A stretch of DNA of 23,012 bases from NCBI GenBank assembly GCA_018398765.1, contig JAHBMJ010001616.1, forward strand, positions 86,383 through 109,394. The letters are read 5' to 3'. The translations under genes and the position numbers were made by a program. This DNA comes from Chromera velia. Its lineage: Eukaryota > Sar > Chromeraceae. The notes below the pieces were generated by a model. That model saw only the letters and a list, made by a program, of their open reading frames with translations, was not told where the DNA came from and searched no databases. Shown in pieces: positions 9,919 to 19,712 of the stretch. Each line of letters opens with the position of its first letter. Position 1 is the stretch's first letter.

Positions 9919-10114
9919 GAAACAAATAAGCAGGAAGGCGTTTCTTTTTGCCCTCGAAGAGTGATTGAGGGGGAATTGACTTTCTCAAGTCTTTCATTCT
10001 GAATCTACAATGGTAGACAAATTGACTGGGTAAAACAACGGATGAGAACAGATGGCAAGCTAGACAGACACCCAAATGGAGCAAAGCACTATGCATGACA
10101 CAGAAAAGAGACGA

Positions 10115-10190
10115 GCAGGCAGGTGAACCAATTGTTGATTAGCGGGTAACAGTCGTACTAAAGACATACCCGCACGCAAAAAAAAAAAGA
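10115..10190 (-). pseudogene. Degenerate copy of the E3 exon unit
   Basis: The minus strand contains CGGGTATGTCTTTAGTAC, close to CGGGTGTGTCTGTAC of the exon at 11272-11219 and CGGGTGTGTCTTTAC of the exon at 7639-7593. Here the frame reads RVCL, a stop, then YDCYPLIN. I read it as a third, broken copy of the same short exon. Confidence 0.4.
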
Positions 10191-10379
10191 GCTAAAGAAA
10201 TACCAACACCCATCCACAGACAAATAATGCACACACACTCATATAAAAGAATACATACATAGAGATGAGACAGGCAGACATAGGCGGACGACATAAACAT
10301 AAAAAGACCCACTAAGAGAAAAAAAAGTGCAAATCATAGAAAACGATTAAAGCAACGGAAATTGTGCCAATCGATTTAC

Positions 10380-10455
10380 CTAATTGTTAGTGTCTTTAGG
10401 GATTCTCATCTTTTTCTTCAGGTCTTCAGGGAAATTGGAGCTTCTCACAGTCTGC
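10380..10455 (-). pseudogene. Exon-like fragment (X unit)
   Basis: It is bounded by TTCTTACAG and TTAG|GTAAAT on the minus strand. Only one frame is open: QTVRSSNFPEDLKKKMRIPK and DTNN, then TAG overlapping the donor. It resembles NLRSSLGLYREDV...PDDSQK in the fragment at 13393-13210 (shared RSS, ED, P.D spacing), so both may be copies of one exon. Just upstream in the minus sense lie an N and a long homopolymer (C on this strand), so sequence quality is doubtful there. Confidence 0.35.
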
Positions 10456-10470
10456 CTGTAAGAACATGCT

Positions 10471-10489
10471 NGGGGGGGGGGGGGGGGGA
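10471..10489. repeat. Poly-G run with an ambiguous base
   Basis: An N at 10471 is followed by about 18 G. Length and sequence of this run are probably unreliable. Confidence 0.9.
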
Positions 10490-10586
10490 GAGCAGAAGAC
10501 AAAAGCTGAAGGGGTAAGATGAGGGAGCGAAGGAAATTCGTAAAACAAATAAAAGAGGCTTACTTGGAGAGAAGCGAGGCAAAGAG

Positions 10587-10630
10587 AAAGAAAGAAGGAA
10601 GGAAGGAAGGAAGGAAGGAAGGAAAGAAAA
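10587..10630. repeat. (GGAA)n microsatellite
   Basis: About nine GGAA units flanked by AAAG and followed by CCTG repeats. Confidence 0.9.
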
Positions 10631-11218
10631 ACCCAAGGGAAGGCCTGCCTGCCTGCCTGTTTGTCGGTTTTTTTCTTTTTTTCAGCTTATTATTTGTTCT
10701 CTTGCCTGTATGTGCACTTCTTTTGTTTTTTTACGGGCTTGTCGCACCTTTCTTCATTAACTAAATTTTAGTGATGCATCACACATAAAGTCTGTTTTCA
10801 TCTATTCTTTTTGACCCTTGTGTTGTCAATGATTGCATGTCTCCCTTTGTGCCTCCTTCCCTTCGTGCTTATTAATCTTTACTATCACTTTCTCTCGTTT
10901 TCCTTCTTTGAAATTCCCTTTTTTGTCTCATAACCTACACACAACCTACCTGTAAAACGGACCGACGGACACCCACACACCTAAAGATAGAGACAGACAT
11001 AGAGAGACAGGCAGACATCTTCTTTTTGCTTTCTTTTCCTTTTCAAACAGACAGACAGACAGACAGGCACACCAAGAAGCATTCTGACAGACATTCAGAC
11101 AGAAAGGTTTACAAGCAGACAAAGAGATGAGGGAACGAACGCAGAACACAGAAAGAACATACACAACCAGGTGAGGCAGAGCTCATTAACAATGTTGATC
11201 AGTGGGTTTGGGTTATAC

Positions 11219-11272
11219 AGTCTGATCGAAGTACAGACACACCCGCTTCTTCAGGCCGTGGGTCACCAACTC
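11219..11272 (-). CDS. 54-nt exon (E3 unit) of the unrecognised duplicated gene
   Basis: It is bounded by CTCTCCAG and ACT|GTATAA on the minus strand and open in phase 0 at both ends. It encodes ELVTHGLKKRVCLYFDQT. Its 3' half recurs at 7639-7593 and at 10190-10115, and its 5' half recurs inverted on the plus strand at 11440-11480. Of all copies this one has the cleanest frame and splice sites. Family and function are unknown. Confidence 0.45.
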
Positions 11273-11480
11273 CTGGAGAGTTCAGGGCTAAAGACCTAAA
11301 ATCGGAGTATGTCTTGCGGAGTGTATCATTTCAGAGAGTTTACGAAGGCCTGAAAGCCCTGAAAACGGAGTGTGATCACCATCATTGGTCTGTCATAGCC
11401 CGAAGACCTAAATACGGAGTGTATCAGAGATACACACCGCGAGTTGTTGACCCATGCTTCAGGCTGAAAAAACACCCGGA
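11240..11480. repeat. Imperfect inverted repeat containing an E3 copy
   Basis: The minus-strand exon sequence GAGTTGGTGACCCACGGCC...TGAAGAAG (11272-11242) reappears on the plus strand as GAGTTGTTGACCCATGCTTC..GGCTGAAAAAACACCCGG (about 11440-11480). The arms are about 160 bp apart, so the segment could fold into a hairpin. Confidence 0.5.
11291..11430. repeat. Three degenerate direct repeats of about 50-60 bp
   Basis: Related words recur three times: AAAGACCTAAAATCGGAGTATG at 11291, AAAGCCCTGAAAACGGAGTGTG at 11352 and GAAGACCTAAATACGGAGTGTA at 11402. Each is followed by an ATCA or similar word. The loop of the inverted repeat at 11240-11480 is built from them. Confidence 0.55.
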
Positions 11481-11710
11481 TAGAGAATCATACACATGCA
11501 CCCACAGATAGATACGGCGCACCCGCACCCACACTCACACGCAAGAATACATACACAAACATACACATACACACACCAGCCTGGATAAGAGACCGACAGC
11601 CAAAAGAGAACACACATGCACACACACACAGACAAAGAAAGGAGGCAGTAAAAAGGGAGGAGAGATGTGCAGGCAAGAGAAATGCAGAGTGGATATTTCC
11701 CCACCAGTGG

Positions 11711-11850
11711 TGAACTTGGTCATTCTATTCGGGGACCGGGGCCATCTCCTATCTAAAGTGGATGAAGTACTCGTCTTTGAGGTCGACACTCGCTCCAAAG
11801 ACAGGAATTGGATCGAGGACGATCTTGAAGTGGATGTTCCTCAGTGAAGT
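11711..11850 (-). pseudogene. Exon-like fragment (E2 unit) with stops
   Basis: The minus strand reads RNIHFKIVLDPIPVFGASVD and LKDEYFIHFR, then TAG, EMAPVPE, TAG, and NDQVHHWW, with GC-ending codons typical of exons here. An acceptor-like TTCACTGAG precedes it. Two in-frame stops argue for decay. The opposite strand also has an open frame (11665-11847, plus), so the strand is not certain. It resembles the fragment at 9530-9431 at the nucleotide level and, weakly, the exon at 7217-7130 (FK..D....F...V..+D). Confidence 0.4.
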
Positions 11851-12012
11851 CCTCTAGAGTAGCTTTTCCCTGGTCCTTCCTCTTATAAGTTTAAACACAA
11901 CACAGAAAACAAATTTTCCATCCTTCTCCTCTACGCCAACTTGAAAGGTTTCAACGTGTTCGGATGTCCTAACAATTTTTGAAAGTGAAAGACTTTGCTC
12001 ATATAGAGCTAG

Positions 12013-12514
12013 TCATACGGTATGCTGGCTCTCTACTCCAGAAACGAGCTCTGTCCGGCTGCGTTCTGTATCATTCTCTTGAGGAGACAGAAAGGTAAGG
12101 AGAAGGATCAGATAAGAAAAATTCAGTACTGAGTCGACGTTGATGGGGATAGGAGGAGCGTTGGATGTCATGTTTCGGGTTAACTGCTGTAGGGCCGGCC
12201 CAAAATCAATCCTCCACATCCTCTGATGCGCATAGAGAGACTCGGTGGTCTCCTCCATCCTGCGCTGCCCTGCGAGGAGTCGGTCCACTTTTTTAGACGT
12301 ACAACCTCACAATGGTGTTCTCCCCCACCTTGGTCTTTGCGGCCTCCCAAGCCGCGTCGAACAAGACGTTGAACGTCTCGTGGTGGTTTGCATCCATAGA
12401 TGCTAACAAAGCCTGCCGGAAGGTGTCCTTTAAGTTTCTCAAGGCACGTAGCAGAAGAGGACGTCGACCAAACATTGGGAGCAAGACGACCCTCTCCAAT
12501 TTTACCCACCTCAC
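12013..12514 (-). pseudogene. Helical exon copy B of the duplicated minus-strand array
   Basis: Two minus-strand frames abut at 12293/12288. The first carries LKDTFRQALLASMDANHHET and FNVLFDAAWEAAKTKVGENT, then reaches a TAA. The second continues KKVDRLLAGQRRMEETTESL and YAHQRMWRIDFGPALQQLTRN. A single extra T near 12292 separates them, and no GT...AG intron restores the frame. Motif order matches copy A at 8330-7851. Either the exon is broken or the base is a sequencing error. Beyond LQQLTRN the frame drifts into a hydrophobic, unconvincing tail. Confidence 0.5.
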
Positions 12515-12798
12515 CTATTTAACAGAACGAGACGGTGAAATAAACCTATGCCCAAAAGAAAAGAGACTGTCACGGCTGAGGTTCCATCCGAAGTCTGCTC
12601 GGAGTCCCAATGCAAAGTGTAGAGCAGCTCTGACTTCGACGAGGTGCGACCTGATCTGAGAACATTAGGAAACATGAGCTGTACACAGTAAACACTTCAT
12701 GAGCAATGTCCAGAGATGTCTAAAGAAATATGCAGTGTGACTAGCTTACCTTTGTCAATTAAATCAGAACTCATGCTGCATATAGCCGCACGTGTACG

Positions 12799-12826
12799 TC
12801 AAAATCGGATTCCGATCCGATTTTGA
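12799..12826. repeat. Perfect 12-bp inverted repeat (hairpin)
   Basis: TCAAAATCGGAT, loop TCCG, ATCCGATTTTGA. It lies in an AT-rich stretch just before a GC-rich block (12840-12895) with a poly-G run. It could be a remnant of a transposon end; no partner was found. Confidence 0.85.
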
Positions 12827-13126
12827 ATTCACTTAAAAGCTTTGCGGCTTGCAGCGCGCGCGGCCGTTGTACGGGGGGGGGGCGCGCACGGACGCGACTC
12901 TTAGGCTTGCATGAGGTTACGCACTGCTCACTGACAGATGCAGTATATATTTAATTTTTTCTAACAGTCGCTAACTATGATTCAATTCATTAACTAACAA
13001 ATTTGATCAAACGTGATCAAACTTATCAGAACAGAAGACAACAGAAGAAGAGTTGCACATTTCTCAGAGCGCGGCCGCATGCGAGCGCCCGGCCTGGCGC
13101 CGCTCCGTCAGTGTCCAGCCCCCCTG

Positions 13127-13151
13127 CATACACGGCCCGCGCGTGTATGCA
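13127..13151. repeat. 9-bp palindrome arms in a GC-rich block
   Basis: GCATACACG, a short GC loop, then CGTGTATGC, inside a GC-rich island at 13064-13151. Function is unknown. Confidence 0.7.
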
Positions 13152-13209
13152 TGAGGCTTTTTTGGATCAAACGGACAATAGGTACTTTGCAAAGTGGATG
13201 GGGAGAGCG

Positions 13210-13393
13210 CTTGCAAAAAGGGACCCGGTAGGACCCGGTTGAAGAAGACCCAAATGGGCATGCAGACCTTTTGAGAATCATCAGGGGTCTGACATTGCCC
13301 TCAGTTACAGACATCTTCCCGGTAGAGACCCAGACTAGAGCGGAGGTTCTCCACGTACGCGAAGTATTGCAGCAGGAAAGGAGAACACATCTT
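13210..13393 (-). pseudogene. Exon-like fragment (X plus E3-like units)
   Basis: After a GTGTGCAG acceptor the minus strand reads KMCSPFLLQYFAYVENLRSS and LGLYREDVCN before a TGA at 13303. A possible donor (GTAACT) sits just before it. Past the stop the same frame continues GQCQTPDDSQKVCMPIWVFF and NRVLPG. The first part is strongly coding-like. LRSS...ED resembles the X fragment at 10455-10380, and KVCMPIWVFF may correspond to KRVCLYF of the E3 exons. Unrecognised family. Confidence 0.4.
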
Positions 13394-13529
13394 CTGCACA
13401 CATACCTCTGAGTCGAAGTGAAAAATATTCTTGTCACAGTGTTTCTTTTTGTTAAAATCTTTCTTGACAATGTCTCTGTCTCTCTATCTCTCTGTCTGTG
13501 GCCAGTTCTTCACTTTTTGTTTGTTTTTC

Positions 13530-13800
13530 TTTGGAGGTCTGCAGAAGGATGCGGGAGAAGCAGTGAGCCAACAAGAAGCAGGGGGACTTCTCTCTATCTT
13601 CACCTTCACAAGAATGGATACACATATAAACCCGACTCTTACAGAAAGAGAAGAGAGGCTGGTAACATAACATGTTTTTTATTCCGTCTTTTCTTGTTTA
13701 TCTGTAAGACTCTAGCTTTACAGTCAAAGTCTACACCAAAAAGATGAGAAAAGAAGAGATCCAACAAGAAGCAGGGGGCATTCTTTCTCCACCTTTCTCG
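13530..13800 (-). pseudogene. Tandem pair of PCFLL-type fragments
   Basis: Two minus-strand segments, at about 13600-13530 and 13795-13720, encode SPCFLLAHCFSRILL and APCFLLDLFFSHLFG. The DNA repeat core is CCAACAAGAAGCAGGGGG on the plus strand, at 13568 and again at 13761. This is a direct duplication of about 40 bp or more, roughly 193 bp apart, in the same strand as the rest of the decayed exon array. It may be coding remnant or simple duplication. Confidence 0.4.
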
Positions 13801-13959
13801 CCTTCTTCTTGTTCGATTATTTTTGATGATCGTTTTTTGTGGATGATCAAAATATTTCATCCGAGCCAGACTGATTCACGTATCCAATCGATTGATTGAT
13901 AATAATTGATAAACAAGCAAACCAGAGTTTTTATGAGTGTTTAATCGTTTGTTAAGCAG

Positions 13960-14160
13960 GCAGATCGACTCTTAGACTTGGTTGACGAAGTGTAAACAGT
14001 TGCGACACACCCTTTACACTGCGTTTGTGGTATATCAGGTTTGGTGTGCGGGCCCTTGAGGGAGGGTCTGAAATAATATCCCGGGCCCTGTTAGCGGTGG
14101 CAACACCTTGATATAATAGGAAGGCCTAGCATGGAATGAATCAATTAATCAATCAATCAA
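13960..14160 (+). mobile_element. Possible short retroelement or its 3' end with (AATC)n tail
   Basis: A GC-balanced, structured stretch sits in otherwise AT-rich DNA and ends in AATCAATTAATCAATCAATCAA (14138-14160), like the simple-repeat tail of SINEs and some LINEs. It contains two hairpins: AGTGTAAA/TTTACACT (13989-13996 with 14013-14020) and GGGCCC/GGGCCC (14050 and 14083). No pol III boxes or reverse-transcriptase codons were seen, and no target duplication was found. Confidence 0.3.
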
Positions 14161-14608
14161 CAGACAATAGGTACATCACCCTGGAGGGGCCTAAGCTCTG
14201 CCGCATAAGCTAAAGTAAGCTACAGGGAACACATGATTAATTTCAGATCAAAGATCTGCAAACTACAATTAAAAATGTTTTTCATAAAAAAAGATCTATA
14301 ATAATATAGTATAATAATTCTGGGGGGTACTGGCAGGCCAATAGAGGTCGACGTTGTTTAGACGAAATGAAGAACACGACAGAACATGAAGGCCAACTCC
14401 CAATAGATAATCCCGAACTTCAGCCCTAGCTTCAGCCCCTCATAGAATCTATTGTTAAATCTTCTCATGCACCTAGTCATGCACATGTATTCACAGTCCA
14501 TTAAATCAAGTGAAATCAAATAGTTTTTAGAGATTTTAAGGTTCTTTTTTATACTAACCCTAGTTATGCTTGGCTATGATCTGGAAAGTCTCAGAGCCAA
14601 GTAGATTG

Positions 14609-16616
14609 CTATCCCTCTTCAGACTCCTTTTCTTGCACACTCCCCGTCTTCTCTTTCTCCCTCTCCCCCTTTTCTCGCCTCTCCCTCTGCACGAGCAGTG
14701 GCTGCTGGATCTCTTTGGCTGCCTCCATGTCGGTCTCTGTCGCGAACTTTCGAGGCGCTATGGCTGCAAGGAAAGCCGATCGCCAGTCACGAAATTCCAA
14801 AAATTTCAACAAAATGTCGAACACCTGCAGGCAGGCAGTACGTTGAATGCATGCACGAATGAAATAAAGAATCTAAATTCGCGCGAAGAACGGGGGTTCA
14901 GAAAGGGAGGAATCACGCAGGAATTTTGGAATTTCCATAAGAAAAGGGACCTGAAGGTCACCCTCTGATGATCGAACGGTGTGAAAACGAGAAAGAGACC
15001 AACTCGGCTTATTGCCCACACGCGTCTCCATGCAGTGAAGCGCTGCTTGACTTCTCATGAATTGAGCCGACCATCTGACCAGAAGACGGAAAAGGCCACC
15101 AGGCAGAATGCTGATGGATTCTCATCCAAAGAAGAGATCGCCGAACGAACCAACAGAAAAAGTAAAAACGCGCCAAGAAAGAGACCCTCGACTTGCTCTG
15201 AAATGGAAGGACATGAATAAGCTTGATATAATTGAAGGGCAGATGCATACCATGATACACAGGCAGCATGCATGCATCATGGAAGAGGACAGGACCCACC
15301 CACCTGGTTGACAGTCAGGACCTTGGACCCGTCTAGCTGCACATGGTCTGCAATGGGAAGTTTGGCGGTTTGCAGCTTCAGTTCCTCTGCCTTGGTCTTT
15401 GTCTGCCCTTTCAGTCTGTTCCTGTCAACAATCCCCCCAATGACGAACACACGGTCGGAGTCCAGAGAGGTCAGAGAGGTTTCCGAGTCGCTCGTCAGGT
15501 AGACGAGACGATCTTTTGGGAACACGTCGGCGAAACTGAAAAGAAAAGAGAACACATGAGGCAGTAATGAGCAGACAAGAGGCAGAGGAGAGGGCCGGAG
15601 GAAGAAAGCACACACACAGATATAAGTGAAGGCATACGTGATCGATTGTGAGCCTCATCGAATCCCCTGCAGTTGCGGTAGGTCGGGATCTGTCCCTACT
15701 CTCTTCCTTTCTTACTTGCTTCCGTCTCCCCCTCCTCCTCTTCTCGGTTATTTTCTTCCTCTTCCGCTACTTGCTTTAAAGTCTGCGGCGCCCTCTTCAG
15801 CCTACTACACAAAAGTCCTACGAGGCAGACTGCCCCTTTCTTTCGCCATGAGCAGCCAGCTCCCTGATGTTTTTGCACACCAGTGTACGTCGTCCTTTCC
15901 TCTCTCGTCTCGTCTCGTGTTTTCTCTTCCAATACCGACCCGTTTTTGTGGAATGAACAAAGCCAGGTGTCGCACCCTGAGAGACGCCGGAACCCGTCAG
16001 CCACTGCCCCGCCCCCCTCTTCCTTTGGATCTACTCCCGTGAAGTGCAGCTGCACAGGGGTCTTTGCCTTTCGGTTGGCCCCGTACACGTACATCGACTG
16101 CTGCACGAGGGACTTCAACTCCTTCTCTGTGAGCAGGGGGGCGAACTCACAATCAATAACCACAGAAGGCCCCTCCCTGCACTTGGTGAGGAAGTCCTCC
16201 TTCTGCTTGGCTTGAAATGCCGCCCTGTCTAGGCGTGTGGGGTCGGCAGAGGCAGAGGAGGAAGACGAGGAAGAAGCTGAAGAGGATGAAGAAGAGGAGT
16301 TTGGTGGCGGTGGGGGTTGCTCTTGTTTCTTCTGTAATTTAGCGGCTTTCTTCTCTTCTTTGATTTTATTCCACATCTCTTCCCTCTTCTGTCTCCGTTG
16401 CTGCTTCTTGCTTAGCCGCTCCGGTTCACTGCCTACACTGCCACCAGGCAAGTTGCCGTCTCCTCCACCCGTCTCTCCCGTCTCGTCCGATACCTCCACA
16501 TGTCCTCCTTCTCCTGTCCCTTCTATTTGTTCTTCCGTCTCTTGAACATCCTCCATCGCCCCTGCCCCCTCCATCTCTCCTCCCTGATTATCCTCCGCAT
16601 CCGTCTGCTTTGACAT
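14609..16616 (-). CDS. TRM10: tRNA (guanine(9)-N1)-methyltransferase, TRM10 family
   Basis: The three exons on the minus strand are 16616-15940, 15535-15304 and 14824-14609 (TAG). Phases agree (phase 2, then phase 0), giving 374 residues. It methylates N1 of purine 9 in tRNA using S-adenosylmethionine and belongs to the SPOUT (knotted) superfamily. Residues 1-60 are acidic and Gly-rich; 68-100 form the basic KKQQRRQKR helix typical of the family; 101-125 are Pro/Ser low complexity. The catalytic domain starts at about 151 with VVIDCEFAPLLTEKELKSL. It continues with LVYLTSDS (236-243) and VIGGIVDRNRLKG (257-269); D263 corresponds to the proposed catalytic Asp of yeast Trm10. It then has LP, KVLTVNQ and, in exon 3, VFDILLKFLEFRDWRSAF. 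The tail is short and charged. Length and motif order are normal for eukaryotic TRM10A-type enzymes. An extra in-frame stretch past 15940 is intron. The neighbouring gene at 17630 is divergent. Confidence 0.93.
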
Positions 16617-17308
16617 TCCACCTTCAAATCAGATCAGTGAATCAAAAGCCAAACACCCCGGGCCAGAAACCACCAAACTCCTCGAAGGTGCAAAACTTCG
16701 AAAACCGACCAGACAGAAATTAGTGCGGCTGGCTCTGCGGATTGCAGTCGAGGTTAAATGTAAGTACTCGTGCTAAGCGATCTTGGAGGGGGCTTGTCGA
16801 AAAGAGGTGAGTGAAGTCAAGTCTACCTTCTGCAATTGGTCCTGATCATCTGCCCGATTTTCCCCTGATCAATCCACTGTGACAGTGACACGACTTTCTG
16901 GTGTGTGTGCACCACCCGCTAACACCCTGAGCCTTTCAAGAGTCAACTGGTATCATTTCAGAGTTTGCACTCGATCGCGGCCGGTATCAGTTGAGGTCCT
17001 AGAGGAGACCAAGTTGAATCAAAGCATATCGATCGATCGACGCACGCGCGCGTGTATCGGTTGGAGTTTCAGTACGCGGGCGCGCGAACAACACTTCGCG
17101 TATTGCAACACTGAAATGCAACACACAGCAACACACGCATTGAATCTGTAAAGACTCACTGCATGCATATATAAGTCTGACCGCAGCAATGAAGGGATCG
17201 AATGCTTCGTTCTGCATGATTCAAGTGTGGTGATGATCGTCACTATACTCTACTATAATCATCGTCTGAATGTCCTTCTTGATAGTACCAGCCCGTCCTC
17301 CGCCTTCC

Positions 17309-17572
17309 TCAATCATATTGAACATCCAGTCTGACCGCAGGCCCCAATTCAGTTTGCATCATCGGATCATCGGACGAATCCAAAAGAATCGATTCAACAG
17401 GCACTGGGAGATTTCCCTCGGTATCTCTTTCGGGCAAAGTCAGGCTTGGGTTCCTCTCCTCTTTCACTTCAAATACTGACCCATCTGATTTGCTCGCAGC
17501 TCGCCTCACTCTCTGCCAATCTCCTGTAGAACAATCTGCAAGGGAAAGCCTGCATGCCTCAGGCTGGATCAC
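17309..17572 (-). CDS. Possible coding fragment, unrecognised
   Basis: A minus-strand frame with good codon character encodes an acidic peptide (GDWQRVRRAASKSDGS early, then VESILLDSSDDPMM) ending in TGA at 17309. TTGCAG (about 17540) and CTACAG (about 17524) are available as acceptors, so it could be the last exon of a gene whose upstream exons overlap the start of the plus-strand gene at 17630. It could equally be a remnant, since it sits in the roughly 1-kb divergent promoter region shared by TRM10 and the 17630 gene. Confidence 0.3.
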   Translation of the reverse strand: MIQPEACRLSLADCSTGDWQRVRRAASKSDGSVFEVKEERNPSLTLPERDTEGNLPVPVESILLDSSDDPMMQTELGPAVRLDVQYD

Positions 17573-17629
17573 CTGTGAGGAAGATTGATCAAGAACTCTA
17601 ACGTGTGCCAGTCCACCTTCAGATTGAGG

Positions 17630-18072
17630 ATGTACTATTCAGCCGCTACAACACCAGCCGAATACGGAGCGGCGGCACCCACGCAGTACGCAGCTGCCCC
17701 GCAGACATTCCCCATGCAGGCCTCCACTACCCCTCAGACTTTCTTTACTCAGACCGCGACCCCAAGCGCCCAACCCGTCTACATGGACGCCGGCATGCCG
17801 ACGCCCACGCTGATGCAACCCCAATATCCTACGGCCTTCACTGCCCAGCCGCAGCAAACAGCCATGCAGATGCCCCTACAGGCGGCTCCAGTTGCTGCAG
17901 CCCCGACACTTGGGGCGCCGCCGCAGGTTTTCTCGACACACGGCGCCGCCCAGCCAGCATACGCACTACCCTTCGGTGAGTCAGCCTAGTAGCTCGACCG
18001 CCCTGGATCTTGTGCTTTTGGTGAGAGAGCCAGACGTATCGTGGCTCTACCAAGGCTCCGTTCTCTTCTCTT

Positions 18073-18105
<33 letters not shown>

Positions 18106-18312
18106 AACAGGGGTGGTGAAAATGAGTGAGAGTCTGCCTGTCTGTGTGTCTATCTGTCTGTCTCTCTGTCTGTTGTGTGCATGAAAACAAGAAGAGGGGA
18201 GAAGAAAAAACATAACATGTAATCAGTTGTCTGTCTGTCTGTCTGTCTGCCTGCCTGTCTGTCCGACAGAAAGGAAGCGATTCGGAAAAAGTGAAGTGAA
18301 GAAAAGACGACA

Positions 18313-18353
<41 letters not shown>

Positions 18354-19679
18354 ATTCTGAATGAATGAATGAATGAATGAATGAATGAATGAATGAATGA
18401 ATGAATGAATGAATGAACAGTTGAATATAAAAATCAATAAATGATTGAATGAGTGAATGAGTGATTGAATGAAGAAATCAATGAATGAAAGAAGGAAGGA
18501 AGGAGGGAGGGAAGCAAAAAGAGAACGAAAGAAAGAATGGTGAAAAGGGATATTCTATCTGAAACACAAAGACAGACAGACACACAGAAATGAAAGCTGA
18601 AACGAGAAAAACCAAATCAATCACAAAAGAGAAGAAACAACGATCGCTAGAATCTGCCTGCTCTCTCTCTTTCGATCGATGCAGCTCCACGAACCATTCC
18701 CCCCCTTCCACAGGTCCCAGTGCAACAACGTAAGTCAGTAAATAAAAGGCAGGAGGAATGCAGGCAAATTGCCGAACCAGTGCGGTCACTTCGGGAGAAA
18801 CTGTTTTTTATTTTTTATCCATTCATTTTTTATCCATGCACTGTCTTTTCCTTCCCCCCCTTGTACCATCTCTCTCACTTTTCTCTCAATCAATCAATCA
18901 ACCAATCAATGTACACACGGAATGCCCTCCACCTCCTCCTTCCGTTCCCCTCTCCTTCCCTCAGTCTCTTTCTCTCTCCTCTCTCTTTCCGTGTCTGTGT
19001 GTCTCCCGATGAGCCTGTATGAAAGAAATCAAAACACAACCAATGAAGTCATCCAGTGCGTCTGCCTGCCTGCTTGCCTGTCACCTTGCAGCCCTTGACG
19101 GAGGGGTGGCCTCTCTTCACACACAGGGAATGACCAATGAAGACGTCCTCAGGGCCATGCAGGTTCGTCAGTCAACTGGAAATGAAATCAAATGCATGAA
19201 TGAATGAATGAAAGAATGGTGTGCATCGGTGTGCAGCCTTTATGATCTTATGCCTGATCGGGGAGATTCAGTGAAGGTGCTGCGGGCAGAACACAGCCTG
19301 GAAAGGCGACGCAAATCTCACGGAGTGATAGATCAGACCATAGTGGGAGTCTTCCCTTCCTTCCGCCCTCCCTCACTCCCTCTCTTCCTCGTGGATGTCC
19401 TTTTGATTGATTGACGATCGATGGGTTTCTTTCACTCTGTCTCTGTCTGTATATAGTCTCGATCTGCCTTCTTTCTTTCTTTCTTTCTTTCTTTCTCCCC
19501 TCTTTGCTTGCTTGCTGCTTGCAGGCCCGAGACCACCTGAGGATGCGAGAGGTTCAACTCCGACTTCTGCAATACGACGTGGAGATGCAGAGACTGCAAC
19601 ACTCAATGGAAATGACAGAGAGGACTCACATGCAAATGTACATGGTCAGTCAATGCACAGAATTCAATTAGAGAAAACA

Positions 19680-19712
<33 letters not shown>

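Noticed and set aside
9232-9964. 242-codon plus-strand frame with His/Thr/Tyr repeats
   Set aside because: It spans the GC-rich MITE and the CA/TA microsatellite; no coding character.
11291-11430. CRISPR-like array
   Set aside because: Only three degenerate repeats without regular unique spacers, in a eukaryotic context.
15696-15939. Continuation of the TRM10 exon 1 frame beyond 15940
   Set aside because: The phase-2 donor at 15940 joins exactly to the exon starting 15535 and restores the family motif LVYLTSDS; the read-through frame has no family similarity.
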